DNA from: Streptomyces sulphureus DSM 40104
Lineage (GTDB): Bacteria; Actinomycetota; Actinomycetes; Streptomycetales; Streptomycetaceae
Direction: 5' to 3'
Assembly (NCBI RefSeq): GCF_000381025.1
Contig: NZ_KB905813.1
Span: 1 to 64,000, forward strand
DNA length: 64,000 nucleotides
The notes under the pieces are model-generated. The model did no database searches, was not told the origin of the DNA, and worked only from the letters and a program-made list of their open reading frames with translations. Each line of letters starts with the position of its first letter. Within the stretch, counting starts at the first letter, position 1. Below are positions 9,693 to 19,228 of this stretch, piece after piece. The position numbers and the translations under genes were made by a program.

Positions 9693-10763
9693 ATGGTGAG
9701 TTCGCAGGCAGCGAAGGGCGCCGAGCCGCCCGCGGACCGTACGGAGCCGAGCGCCCGGGCGCTCGGGAGCATCCACGACACTGCGCTCCTCGACCTCGAC
9801 GGCGTCGTCTACACCGGCGGGGAGGCCGTGCCGCACGCCGTCCGCTCGCTGGAGGCGGCACGCGCCGAGGGGATGGCGCTGGCGTACGTGACCAACAATG
9901 CGGCGCGCCCCCGGGAGACGGTCGCCGAGCACCTCACCGAACTCGGTATCCCCGCCGAGCCGTCGGACGTCATCACCTCGGCACAGGCGGTCGCGCGGTT
10001 GGTCGCGGAGCAGGTTCCCGAAGGCGCACGGGTGTTGTGCATCGGCGGCGAGGGCCTCGGCCTGGCCTTGCGCGAACGCGGGCTCGTCCCCGTGGAGTCG
10101 GCCGACGACGAGCCGGCCGCAGTCGTCCAGGGGTACGGCGGGTCGACGATGGAGTGGGGCAGGCTCATCGAGGCGTCGCTCGCAGTGGGCCGCGGTGTGC
10201 CGTGGTTCGCCTCCAACACCGACCTCACCCTCCCGGGCAGCCGGGGCATCTCGCCGGGCAACGGTGCGGCCGTCGAGGTCGTGCGGATCGCGACCCGGTG
10301 GATGCGCACGCCGCCCGAACCGCAGGTGGCGGGGAAGCCGCTGCCGCCGATGCACCGGGAGACGATCCTGCGGACAGGTGCCCAACGGCCGCTGGTCGTC
10401 GGCGATCGGCTCGACACCGACATCGAGGGGGCGTACGCCGGCGGGGTCCCCTCGCTGCTCGTCCTCACGGGGGTGACGGACGGCGCGCAGCTCCTCGCCG
10501 CGCCCCCCGCACACCGCCCGACGTACGTCGCGGCCGACCTGCGCGGGCTGCTGGAGCCGCACCCCCGAGTCGACGTCGGAGAGGACGGCGCCGGGACGTG
10601 CGGGGGTTGGCGCGCCCGCCTCGCCGGTGACGAGCTGGCGCTCGAGGGCGAGGGCGAGCCGATCGACGGGCTCCGTGCGCTGTGCGCCGCCGCGTGGAGC
10701 GCTGCGGGAGCGGGCAGTTGCCGCGCCGATGCGGGGAAGGCGCTCGGGCGGCTGGGCATCTAG
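9693..10763 (+). CDS. HAD-IIA (NagD-like) sugar phosphatase
   Basis: Haloacid dehalogenase superfamily phosphatase of 356 residues. Motif I is LLDLDGVVYTGG (~33-44), motif II is YVTNNA, and motif III/IV is GDRLDTDIEGAYAGG (~235), the IIA cap arrangement of NagD/4-nitrophenylphosphatase proteins. Its exact substrate is unknown; sugar or nucleotide phosphates are typical. Start ATG 9693 follows AAGGAG by 8 nt. The last ~65 residues form a low-similarity tail. In streptomycetes this gene usually sits between the DUF1015 gene and tlyA. Confidence 0.88.
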   Translation: MVSSQAAKGAEPPADRTEPSARALGSIHDTALLDLDGVVYTGGEAVPHAVRSLEAARAEGMALAYVTNNAARPRETVAEHLTELGIPAEPSDVITSAQAVARLVAEQVPEGARVLCIGGEGLGLALRERGLVPVESADDEPAAVVQGYGGSTMEWGRLIEASLAVGRGVPWFASNTDLTLPGSRGISPGNGAAVEVVRIATRWMRTPPEPQVAGKPLPPMHRETILRTGAQRPLVVGDRLDTDIEGAYAGGVPSLLVLTGVTDGAQLLAAPPAHRPTYVAADLRGLLEPHPRVDVGEDGAGTCGGWRARLAGDELALEGEGEPIDGLRALCAAAWSAAGAGSCRADAGKALGRLGI

Positions 10764-10790
10764 CGGCGCCCCCACGGCACGGGGGCGCCG
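10764..10790. terminator. Bidirectional hairpin terminator
   Basis: A perfect 10-bp stem (CGGCGCCCCC / GGGGGCGCCG) with a 7-nt loop begins right after the phosphatase stop and ends 13 bp before the stop of the convergent siderophore-interacting protein. No T-run follows, as is common in Streptomyces. Confidence 0.7.
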
Positions 10791-10803
10791 GTGATGGTGA
10801 ACG

Positions 10804-11697
10804 TCAGGCGGCGGCGGGCGCGTTGGCGGTCGCCTCGGCGAGGAGCTGCTCCTCGCTGATGCCGAGCCGCCAGTAGCCGGTGAACTTCACGGCGCGCCTG
10901 TCGACCCCGCGCTCACGTACGAGGTGCCTGCGGAGCGCCTTGACGGTGCCGGCCTCGCCCGCGATCCACGCGTAGGGCGTGCCGGAGGGGAGGCTCGTCT
11001 CCCGAACGGCGGCGACGGCGGCCTCGGTGCGGTGGCGCTCCTCGCCCTCGCGCACGAGCCAGGTGATCTCGGCGTCGGCCGAGGTGAGCAGGGGCTGCCG
11101 GTCCTCGGGGTGCGGGACCTCGAGGAAGACCCGGGCCGGGGTGCCCGCCGGGAGGGACTCCAGAATCGACGCGATCGCCGGCAGCGCCGTCTCGTCGCCG
11201 CTGAGCAGGACCCAGTCGGTGGCGGGCGGGGGACGGAAGTCGACGCCGCCGTTGTCCTCGACGACGGGCGCCAGCAGCGTGACCGGGTCGCCGAGGGAGG
11301 CGTTGAGCGCCCACTGCGAGGCGGGGCCGCCGCCGGGGACGGGGCCCTCGTGGAGGGCGAAGTCGACGTCGAGTTCGTCGGCCGGGTACTGCGGCGTGCG
11401 CCGGAGTGCGCGGACGGTGTACGTGCGCATGAGTGCGCGGACGCCCGGGTCCATGGCGCGCCACTCGCTGAACCAGTTGTCGGACGCGGTGGGCACGACG
11501 GGGGCCTGCTGGCCGGGGTGGGGCAGGAAGAGCTTGAAGCGCTGGTCCTTTCCGCCCGAGACGAGCCGGCCCAACTGTGCGCCGCCGAAGGTGAGGCGCA
11601 CCATGCTGGCGCCGATCCGCTGTTTCCGCACGACCTGGAGCTCGAAGAACTCGAACGGCACCGCCGGAGCCGGGGCTTCGGTCGCCGAGACTGTCAT
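10804..11697 (-). CDS. Siderophore-interacting protein (ferric-siderophore reductase)
   Basis: Protein of 297 residues of the ViuB/YqjH family: an N-terminal FAD-binding barrel (RTYTVRALRR, ~98-107; GPASQWALNASLGD) and a C-terminal NAD(P)H domain (WVLLSGDETALPAIASIL; YAWIAGEAGTVKALRRHL; TGYWRLG). Such enzymes reduce ferric siderophores in the cytoplasm to release iron, so it is a plausible partner for the desferrioxamine made by the nearby des operon. Start ATG 11697 follows AAGGAGGAAACGC. A perfect iron-box palindrome lies about 120 bp upstream, so it should join the DmdR1 regulon. Confidence 0.92.
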   Translation of the reverse strand: MTVSATEAPAPAVPFEFFELQVVRKQRIGASMVRLTFGGAQLGRLVSGGKDQRFKLFLPHPGQQAPVVPTASDNWFSEWRAMDPGVRALMRTYTVRALRRTPQYPADELDVDFALHEGPVPGGGPASQWALNASLGDPVTLLAPVVEDNGGVDFRPPPATDWVLLSGDETALPAIASILESLPAGTPARVFLEVPHPEDRQPLLTSADAEITWLVREGEERHRTEAAVAAVRETSLPSGTPYAWIAGEAGTVKALRRHLVRERGVDRRAVKFTGYWRLGISEEQLLAEATANAPAAA

Positions 11698-11815
11698 GCG
11701 TTTCCTCCTTGCGGCGTGCAGCGCGGCGGGCCGTCGGCGCCGAGAGGCCGCGCCTCTGCGTGCGGCCCGCTGTCGCGCCGGACTGCGGGTGCGGGAGGTG
11801 CGATCACCAACCCGC

Positions 11816-11833
11816 GGTTAGGTTAACCTAACC
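11816..11833 (-). promoter_or_regulatory. Perfect palindromic iron box
   Basis: GGTTAGGTTAACCTAACC is an 18-bp perfect palindrome matching the TTAGGTTAG..CTAACCTAA iron-box pattern. It lies about 120 bp before the siderophore-interacting protein start; the distance suggests a leader or a promoter some way upstream. The remaining bases up to 12030 show no other feature. Confidence 0.85.
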
Positions 11834-12031
11834 AAACCGTTTTTTGTCCAGGGGCTCAGGTCCCGGTTGCCGCCGTGCACGTGTGGCGCTGCTCACCCCG
11901 GCGGGCGGCCACTCCCAACGGACCGCGACAGAGGGCGAGTCGGCGCCGTCCCGCCGGGCGCCACGGGGTAAGTCGCCACTTCCGTAAGGCTCTTCGCGCG
12001 CGGGCCCGGTTCCGGCGCGCCACCGGACGCA

Positions 12032-12056
12032 CCGCCGCACCGCTGCGGTGCGGCGG
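12032..12056. repeat. 11-bp perfect inverted repeat before a leaderless promoter
   Basis: CCGCCGCACCG, loop CTG, then CGGTGCGGCGG form a perfect hairpin ending 8 bp before TAGCGT (12065-12070), which lies 7 bp before ATG 12078. It could be a repressor site over the -35 region or a terminator guarding tlyA-nadK. No T-run follows. Confidence 0.6.
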
Positions 12057-12077
12057 CGACCGGGTAGCGTCGGGGTC

Positions 12078-12386
12078 ATGAGCGAGCTGACACCCGGCGC
12101 GTCCCCCGCGGCGCAGGGAGCGGAAACGGAAGCGCCGGGCGGACCGGAGGCGGAGCAGGCGGACCGGAGCGCGGGCGCCGAGCCCGGAGAGGCCGCGGAC
12201 GACGGGCCGCGGCCCCTCGGCGTCACCGTCACGCCGACCGGGCACGGGCCCGTCGACGCGCGGCTGGCGCGGCTGGCGGACGCGGACCACCTCGCCGTCT
12301 CCGGCCATCTCGAGGTGTACGAGGATGTCCACAGCGGCCTGCGCGAGACGCTCGCCGCCCTCGACCGACCCACCCCTCGGAGCTGA
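12078..12386 (+). CDS. Small acidic conserved protein
   Basis: Protein of 102 residues, very acidic and Ala/Glu/Gly-rich in the first 50 residues, then a conserved tail PLGVTVTPTGHGPVDARL and HLEVYEDVHSGLRETL. No known domain is recognised. It sits 3 bp before tlyA and is found at this position in streptomycetes, so a joint role or simple co-expression with TlyA and NAD kinase is likely. ATG 12078 has no Shine-Dalgarno; TAGCGT ends 7 bp before it, which suggests a leaderless transcript. Confidence 0.75.
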   Translation: MSELTPGASPAAQGAETEAPGGPEAEQADRSAGAEPGEAADDGPRPLGVTVTPTGHGPVDARLARLADADHLAVSGHLEVYEDVHSGLRETLAALDRPTPRS

Positions 12387-12389
12387 CCC

Positions 12390-13196
12390 GTGGCACGACG
12401 CCGACTCGACGCGGAGCTGGTGCGCCGCCGGCTCGCGCGCTCGCGCGAGCACGCAAGCCAACTCATCGCCGCGGGACGCGTCACCGTCGGCGGCAACCCC
12501 GCTGCGAAGCCGGCCACCCAGGTTGAGACGAGCGCGCCCCTCGTCGTCACCGAGGACTCCGACGACCCGCAGTACGTCTCTCGCGGCGGCCACAAACTCG
12601 CGGGCGCGCTCGAGGCGTTCGCCCCGCACGGCCTGCGTGTCGACGGGCGCCGGGCGCTCGACGCCGGCGCCTCCACGGGCGGTTTCACCGACGTGCTACT
12701 GCGTGCCGGCGCCGAGAGCGTCGTCGCCGTCGACGTGGGCTACGGGCAGCTCGCCTGGTCGCTGCGGAGCGACACCCGAGTCACCGTCAAGGACCGCACG
12801 AACGTAAGGGAGTTGACGCCCGAGGTGCTCGAAGGCCGCCCGGCCGACGTCGTGGTGGGGGACCTCTCCTTCATCCCGCTGGGGCTCGTCCTGCCCGCGC
12901 TGGTACGGTGCGCGGCACCCGGCGCCGATCTCGTCCTCATGGTGAAGCCGCAGTTCGAGGTGGGGAGGGAACGGCTCGGCAGCGGCGGTGTCGTGCGCAG
13001 CTCGCAGTTGCGCGCCGAGGCGGTCCGGACCGTGGCGGGGCAGGCGGCCGAGCAGGGGCTCGGGGTGCTCGGGATCGCCGCCAGCCCACTGCCGGGGCCT
13101 TCGGGCAACGTCGAATACTTCCTGTGGCTGCGCGCCGGGGCACCCGCTCTCGACCCGGCGGACGTCGAGCGAGCGGTGGCGGAGGGGCCCAAGTGA
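12390..13196 (+). CDS. tlyA: TlyA 16S/23S rRNA 2'-O-methyltransferase
   Basis: Methyltransferase of 268 residues that 2'-O-methylates 16S C1409 and 23S C1920 (E. coli numbering) and thereby confers capreomycin/viomycin sensitivity in mycobacteria. An N-terminal S4 RNA-binding domain (RRRLARSREHASQLIAAGRV) is followed by YVSRGGHKL, the SAM motif LDAGASTGGFTDVLL (~87-101), DVVVGDLSFI and LVLMVKPQFE. The GTG start lies 3 bp after the upstream stop, with CGGAG inside that gene. It overlaps nadK by 4 bp. Length is typical. Confidence 0.94.
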   Translation: MARRRLDAELVRRRLARSREHASQLIAAGRVTVGGNPAAKPATQVETSAPLVVTEDSDDPQYVSRGGHKLAGALEAFAPHGLRVDGRRALDAGASTGGFTDVLLRAGAESVVAVDVGYGQLAWSLRSDTRVTVKDRTNVRELTPEVLEGRPADVVVGDLSFIPLGLVLPALVRCAAPGADLVLMVKPQFEVGRERLGSGGVVRSSQLRAEAVRTVAGQAAEQGLGVLGIAASPLPGPSGNVEYFLWLRAGAPALDPADVERAVAEGPK

Positions 13197-14113
13197 CAGC
13201 GAGTACCGAAACAGGCGACCGGACGGTCTTCCTGCTCGCGCACACCGGGCGGCCCGCCGCCGTGCGCAGCGCCGAACTGGTCGTCCAAGGGTTGCTGCGC
13301 AGCGGCCTCGGGGTGCGGCTCCTCGGCGAGGAGGCGGTGGACCTGCCGCTTCCGCGCGAGGTCGAGGCGGTCGAGGCGAAGCCGGACGCGGCCGAGGGGT
13401 GCGAACTCCTCGTCGTGCTCGGTGGCGACGGGACGCTGCTGCGCGGCGCGGAGTTCGCCAGGGCCTCGGGCGTGCCGATGCTCGGCGTCAACCTCGGCCG
13501 CGTCGGCTTCCTCGCCGAGGCGGAGCGCGACGACCTCGACCAGGTCGTCGAGCGCGTGGCGCACCGCTCCTACGAGGTGGAGGAGCGGATGACGATCGAC
13601 GTCCTCGTCCGCAGCGAGGGCCGCGCCGTGCACACCGACTGGGCGCTCAACGAGGCGTCCGTCGAGAAGGCGGCGCGTGAGCGGGTGCTGGAGCTCGTCA
13701 CCGAGGTCGACGACCGCCCCGTCTCCGCCTTCGGCGGGGACGGCGTCGTCTGCGCCACCCCGACGGGTTCCACCGCGTACGCCTTCTCCGCCGGCGGTCC
13801 CGTGGTGTGGCCCGAGGTGGAGGCGCTCCTGATGGTGCCGATCAGCGCGCACGCGCTCTTCGCCAAGCCGCTGGTCACCTCGCCCGAGTCGGTGCTCGCC
13901 GTGGAGGTGCAGCCGCAGACGCCGCACGGGGTGCTCTGGTGCGACGGCCGGCGCAGCGTCGAACTGCCGCCCGGCGCACGGGTCGAGGTGCGCCGCGGGG
14001 CCGTGCCGGTGCGGCTGGCGCGGCTCCACCACGCCTCCTTCACCGACCGGCTCGTCGCCAAGTTCGCGCTGCCGGTCGCCGGGTGGCGGGGGGCTCCGCG
14101 GGGGGACGGCTGA
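13193..14113 (+). CDS. nadK: NAD kinase
   Basis: ATP/polyphosphate NAD kinase of 306 residues that makes NADP from NAD in the cytoplasm. The signature GGDGTLLRG is at 77-85, followed by GVNLGRVGFLAE, LNEASVEKA and the second conserved site FGGDGVVCATPTGSTAYAFS. GTG 13193 overlaps the tlyA stop as GTGA, so the two genes are translationally coupled. Length and domain order are those of the bacterial family. Confidence 0.95.
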   Translation: MTASTETGDRTVFLLAHTGRPAAVRSAELVVQGLLRSGLGVRLLGEEAVDLPLPREVEAVEAKPDAAEGCELLVVLGGDGTLLRGAEFARASGVPMLGVNLGRVGFLAEAERDDLDQVVERVAHRSYEVEERMTIDVLVRSEGRAVHTDWALNEASVEKAARERVLELVTEVDDRPVSAFGGDGVVCATPTGSTAYAFSAGGPVVWPEVEALLMVPISAHALFAKPLVTSPESVLAVEVQPQTPHGVLWCDGRRSVELPPGARVEVRRGAVPVRLARLHHASFTDRLVAKFALPVAGWRGAPRGDG

Positions 14114-14226
14114 GTGGTGCGGGGTCGCCGTTGAGGGTGATCCGGCCGTCCCTTTCGTAGTGATTCCTCCGTTTCTGTGCCGGTGCTCGGACAGGGCTGG
14201 GGTAGGGGCGACCCCCGGAACCTCGT

Positions 14227-15969
<1,743 letters not shown>

Positions 15970-16301
15970 GCGCGCGGGGGCGGCCCTGGCCGGGAGGGGG
16001 CCGTGGGTCCGGTGTTGCTGTCTCCGGAACGCCTCTGCGCTCGCACGCTTTCGACCTGCCGTGAACCGCGACGATCCATCCACCCGCCCTGCTTCCTTTC
16101 GGGCCATGCATGCCGTCGCCGCGCGACCGGCGCGGGGCTGTCGCCGCGGCCGGGCGCAGGGCGGGCTTGGGAGTGGCGCCAAGGGACCGTGGTGTCACCG
16201 CGAACGCGGTGGAGGGCGTGGCCGCGCAATCGCCCTTCTTCCGAACCGAGTTGACAGAACCCTTGCCACATAGTCTATTTGGACTGATAGTTTTCGACTA
16301 T
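15970..16301 (+). promoter_or_regulatory. Intergenic region with padR promoter and operators
   Basis: Bases 15970-16250 show no gene. TTGACA at 16251-16256 is followed after 17 bp by TCTATT (16274-16279), a fair promoter. The AT-rich segment carries AGTC-N6-GACT at 16272-16285 and ATAGT-N5-ACTAT at 16287-16301, the latter overlapping the PadR start codon. These dyads are likely autoregulatory PadR operators. Confidence 0.55.
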
Positions 16302-16890
16302 GCCGCGCCGTGCGCTTGAGAACCCGATCGCCCTGGCCGTCCTCGGCCTTCTGCTGGAGAGCAGTTCCCACCCGCACCAGATCCTCGCCGAACTGCGGAA
16401 ACGCAGCGACAACCAGGCCGCCGTCCTCAGCAGGGGGACGCTTTACCACACCGTCGCTGCCCTCGCCGGTGCCGGATGGGTGGCCTCGCAGGGGCAGCAG
16501 CGTTCGGGCAACCGCCCGGAGAAGACGGTCTACGCGCTCACCCTCGCCGGCCGCGAGGAGTTGGTCCGGCGTCTCGACGCGCAGATACGCACCCCGCAGC
16601 GGGAGTTCTCGCGGTTCCTCGGTGCCGTCACCTACCTCGGAGCCCTCGGCAAGGACGGCGCGCTCGAGGCCCTCGACGAGCGCGCCCGCCGCCTGCGGGA
16701 GCGCACCGCCGCCGACGAGACGCGCCTGGCCGAAGCCCACGCGGCTGGTGTACCGCGCCTCCACGTCATCGAGGCCGAGTACGCACTCCACCTGGCACGC
16801 GCCGAGACGGAGTGGATCGACACCGTCACCGACGACATCCGCAGCGGAGCCCTGGCATGGCCACCGCACAGGAAGGGGCCGCAGCGATGA
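16300..16890 (+). CDS. PadR-family transcriptional regulator
   Basis: Regulator of 196 residues. Residues 1-85 form the PadR winged helix (ALAVLGLLLESSSHPHQI, then LSRGTLYHTVAALAGAGWV and RPEKTVYALTLAGREEL). The C-terminal ~100 residues form a helical dimerisation arm. It probably represses its own promoter and the following gene, which it overlaps by 4 bp (ATGA). The ligand is unknown; PadR proteins sense small aromatics or drugs, while the neighbour is a glycosidase-like protein. Confidence 0.88.
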   Translation: MPRRALENPIALAVLGLLLESSSHPHQILAELRKRSDNQAAVLSRGTLYHTVAALAGAGWVASQGQQRSGNRPEKTVYALTLAGREELVRRLDAQIRTPQREFSRFLGAVTYLGALGKDGALEALDERARRLRERTAADETRLAEAHAAGVPRLHVIEAEYALHLARAETEWIDTVTDDIRSGALAWPPHRKGPQR

Positions 16891-17870
16891 CCCGCAGGAC
16901 CGGCCTGCTCTTCGGCATCTACCCGGGAGGCGTGGCCGGCGACGACTCCGGCTCCCTCGCCGCGGGACCGCCCGACGAGCCCGCCCCGGCGGCCGCCGCT
17001 CTCGACCGTCTCCAGGGGCGCCCCGGCCGTCCCTTCCTCGTCCGCGCCTACACGGGCTTCGACGACACGACCCGGCTCGGCGGGCCGCACGCCACCGAGG
17101 CACCGGCCGACGCGGCCCGGTACGCCGTCCGCGGGCGCCGCCTGGACCTGGTGGCGCAGTACCGCTCCGGTTCTGCGGACGTCGAAGGCTACTGCGCCTT
17201 CCTCCGCGAACTCGTCGAGCAGTACGGCGCGTTCACCGAAACACTCCAGGTCGCCGAGGAGCCGAACGTCACTGACAACCCCGTGCTCGACGGGTACTAC
17301 CCGGCAGTCCGCGAGGCGATCGTCTGCGGTGTCCCCGTGGCGAAGGCACGCGCACGCGAACTCGGCCACCACCACCTGCGGGTGGGGTGCAACAGCACGC
17401 CGCTCTTCGGCCCGGCCGCCGGCTTCTTCACCGACCTCGCCGCCGCCGGCGGTGCGGACTTCCCCGCCCAACTCGATTACGTGGGACTGGACTTCTTCCC
17501 CGACGTCTTCCGCCCGGTCGCCCCCTCCGAACTCGCCGCCACAGTAAGCGGGTTGCTGCGCCACCACCGCGAGACGGTGCTCGCCCCGGCAGGTCTGGGA
17601 CACCTCCCACTCCACGTCACCGAACACGGCTGGCCCACGGGCCCGGAACGATCCGCCGCCCGTCAGGCCGAGGTCGTCGAGACCGTCGTCGATGTCCTGG
17701 CGGCGCACGCGGCCCCCCTCGGCGTGAGTGGCTACACCCACTTCGCGCTGCGCGACGCCGACAGCACGCGGTCCGGGCTCTTCCACCGCTTCGGGCTCAC
17801 CACCGACGACTACACGCCCAAGCCGGCGTTCGAGACACTGCGCGCACTCGTCGAGCGGTACAGCGTCTGA
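16887..17870 (+). CDS. Glycoside hydrolase-like TIM-barrel protein
   Basis: Protein of 327 residues without a signal peptide, so cytoplasmic. Segments resemble clan GH-A glycosidases: the probable acid/base region LQVAEEPNVTDNP (~128), and LHVTEHGWPTGPERSA (~245), in which a Glu precedes HGWP as in the nucleophile strand, then SGYTHFALRDAD and a C-terminal YTPKPAFETLRAL as in many barrels. The substrate is unknown. ATG 16887 overlaps the padR stop, so the two are one operon. It may belong to a poorly described subfamily; the assignment to GH-A rests on pattern only. Confidence 0.6.
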   Translation: MTRRTGLLFGIYPGGVAGDDSGSLAAGPPDEPAPAAAALDRLQGRPGRPFLVRAYTGFDDTTRLGGPHATEAPADAARYAVRGRRLDLVAQYRSGSADVEGYCAFLRELVEQYGAFTETLQVAEEPNVTDNPVLDGYYPAVREAIVCGVPVAKARARELGHHHLRVGCNSTPLFGPAAGFFTDLAAAGGADFPAQLDYVGLDFFPDVFRPVAPSELAATVSGLLRHHRETVLAPAGLGHLPLHVTEHGWPTGPERSAARQAEVVETVVDVLAAHAAPLGVSGYTHFALRDADSTRSGLFHRFGLTTDDYTPKPAFETLRALVERYSV

Positions 17871-18070
17871 CGGCGGCGCCCATGCGGGCTGTTGGGCGCT
17901 CAACGACTCCTCATCCAGAGCCAGTTGGCGGAGCCCCCGCAACCGACGTCACCGCCACATGCCTCGACCGGTACACAACCCGAGCGGCAAGCCGGCACGC
18001 CGCCTCGGGGCCGGACGCCGAGCGGGCTCATCCGCCCGTGCCTGTGCCCGTGCCCGAGCGAGCCCCCAGA

Positions 18071-19120
18071 TCAGCTCGACCCCCGCACGATCAGCCGCGC
18101 CTCCGTCACCACCGGCGCCGGAGGGGCATCGCCGGGCCGCAAGTCGAGCCTGCGCAGCAGCAGTTCGGCCATCATGCTGCCCATTCCCTCGACGTCCTGT
18201 CGTACGGTCGTCAGCGTCGGCTCCGACCAGGCGGCGGGCTCCAGGTCGTCGTAGCCGACCACCGCGACGTCCTCGGGTACGCGCAGGCCGCGCCGGTGGA
18301 GGGTGCGCAGGGCGCCCGACGCCATCAGGTCGGAGCCGGCGAAGACCGCGTCGATCTCCGGGTCCGTTTCGAGGAGTTCGGCCATGGCGGTCTCCCCGCC
18401 CTCCGCCGTGAAGGCGCCGTGTGCGACCAGGGGACTCGGCTGCCGGGGTGCGCCGTCGGGCTCGGCGAGCGCGTCGTGGTAGCCGTCGAGCCGGTCCTGC
18501 GCGGAGGTCTGGTCGAGCGGTCCGGTGATCACGGCGATACGGCGGCGCCCGCGGGCACGCAGGTGGGCGACGGCCTGGCGGGCGCCGCCGCGGTTGTCGG
18601 TGTCGACGTAGAGGAGCCCGCTCTCCGTCTCCGCGCCGGGCCAGCCGGGGCGGCCGCCGAAGACGGTGGGGAGGCCGGACTCGCGGACCATCGCGGCGAG
18701 CGGATCGGCGCCGTGGAGCGAGAACATCAGCGCGCCGTCCACGTGCCCGGCTGAGAGGTAGCGGCCGATCCGCTCGTAGTCCTTCGGCTGCTCGATCAGG
18801 ACGAGCAGCAACTGCATGTCCCGCTCGCGGAGTTCACGGCTGATCCCGCGGAGCTGCTGCGCGAAGAACGGGTCGGAGAAGACGCGTGTCTCCGGTTCCG
18901 CGATGACGACGGCGACGGCGCCCGTCCGCCGGGTGACCAGGCTGCGGGCCGCGATGTTCGGGACGTAGCCGAGGAGTTCGACGGAGCGACGTACCTGCTC
19001 GCGCAGCTCCTCGCGTACGCCGCGCCCGCCGTTCACCACGCGGGAGACCGTGGCGCGGGAGACGCCCGCATGCGCAGCCACGGCCTCGAGCGTGGGTCTG
19101 GGATCGCGGTCACCGTGCAC
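18071..19120 (-). CDS. LacI-family transcriptional repressor
   Basis: Repressor of 349 residues: an N-terminal HTH (TLEAVAAHAGVSRATVSRVV, ~9-28, with the hinge LGYVPNIAARSL) and a periplasmic-binding-like sugar sensor domain (VFSDPFFAQQLRGI, HVDGALMFSLHG, VFAGSDLMASGALRTL, VAVVGYDDL). GTG 19120 is preferred because GAGGAG lies 6 nt upstream; TTG 19126 is possible. It is divergent from the secreted GH16 beta-glucanase, with a perfect LacI-type operator between them, so it probably represses that gene and itself until a gluco-oligosaccharide binds, as CebR does for cellobiose. Confidence 0.92.
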   Translation of the reverse strand: MHGDRDPRPTLEAVAAHAGVSRATVSRVVNGGRGVREELREQVRRSVELLGYVPNIAARSLVTRRTGAVAVVIAEPETRVFSDPFFAQQLRGISRELRERDMQLLLVLIEQPKDYERIGRYLSAGHVDGALMFSLHGADPLAAMVRESGLPTVFGGRPGWPGAETESGLLYVDTDNRGGARQAVAHLRARGRRRIAVITGPLDQTSAQDRLDGYHDALAEPDGAPRQPSPLVAHGAFTAEGGETAMAELLETDPEIDAVFAGSDLMASGALRTLHRRGLRVPEDVAVVGYDDLEPAAWSEPTLTTVRQDVEGMGSMMAELLLRRLDLRPGDAPPAPVVTEARLIVRGSS

Positions 19121-19190
19121 GTTCAACTCCTCTTCCTCCGCGGGCTCTTGACGCTACCCCCAGAACTCGGCACTGTGCATGCCCAACAAG

Positions 19191-19204
19191 TGAGAGCGCT
19201 CTCA
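19191..19204. promoter_or_regulatory. LacI/CebR-type operator
   Basis: TGAGAGCGCTCTCA is a perfect 14-bp palindrome that differs from the CebR box TGGGAGCGCTCCCA only at the symmetrical third and twelfth positions. It lies 25 bp before the GH16 start and 70 bp before the divergent LacI start. Confidence 0.85.
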
Positions 19205-19228
19205 CGCCCCCCACAACGAGGAGCGCAC

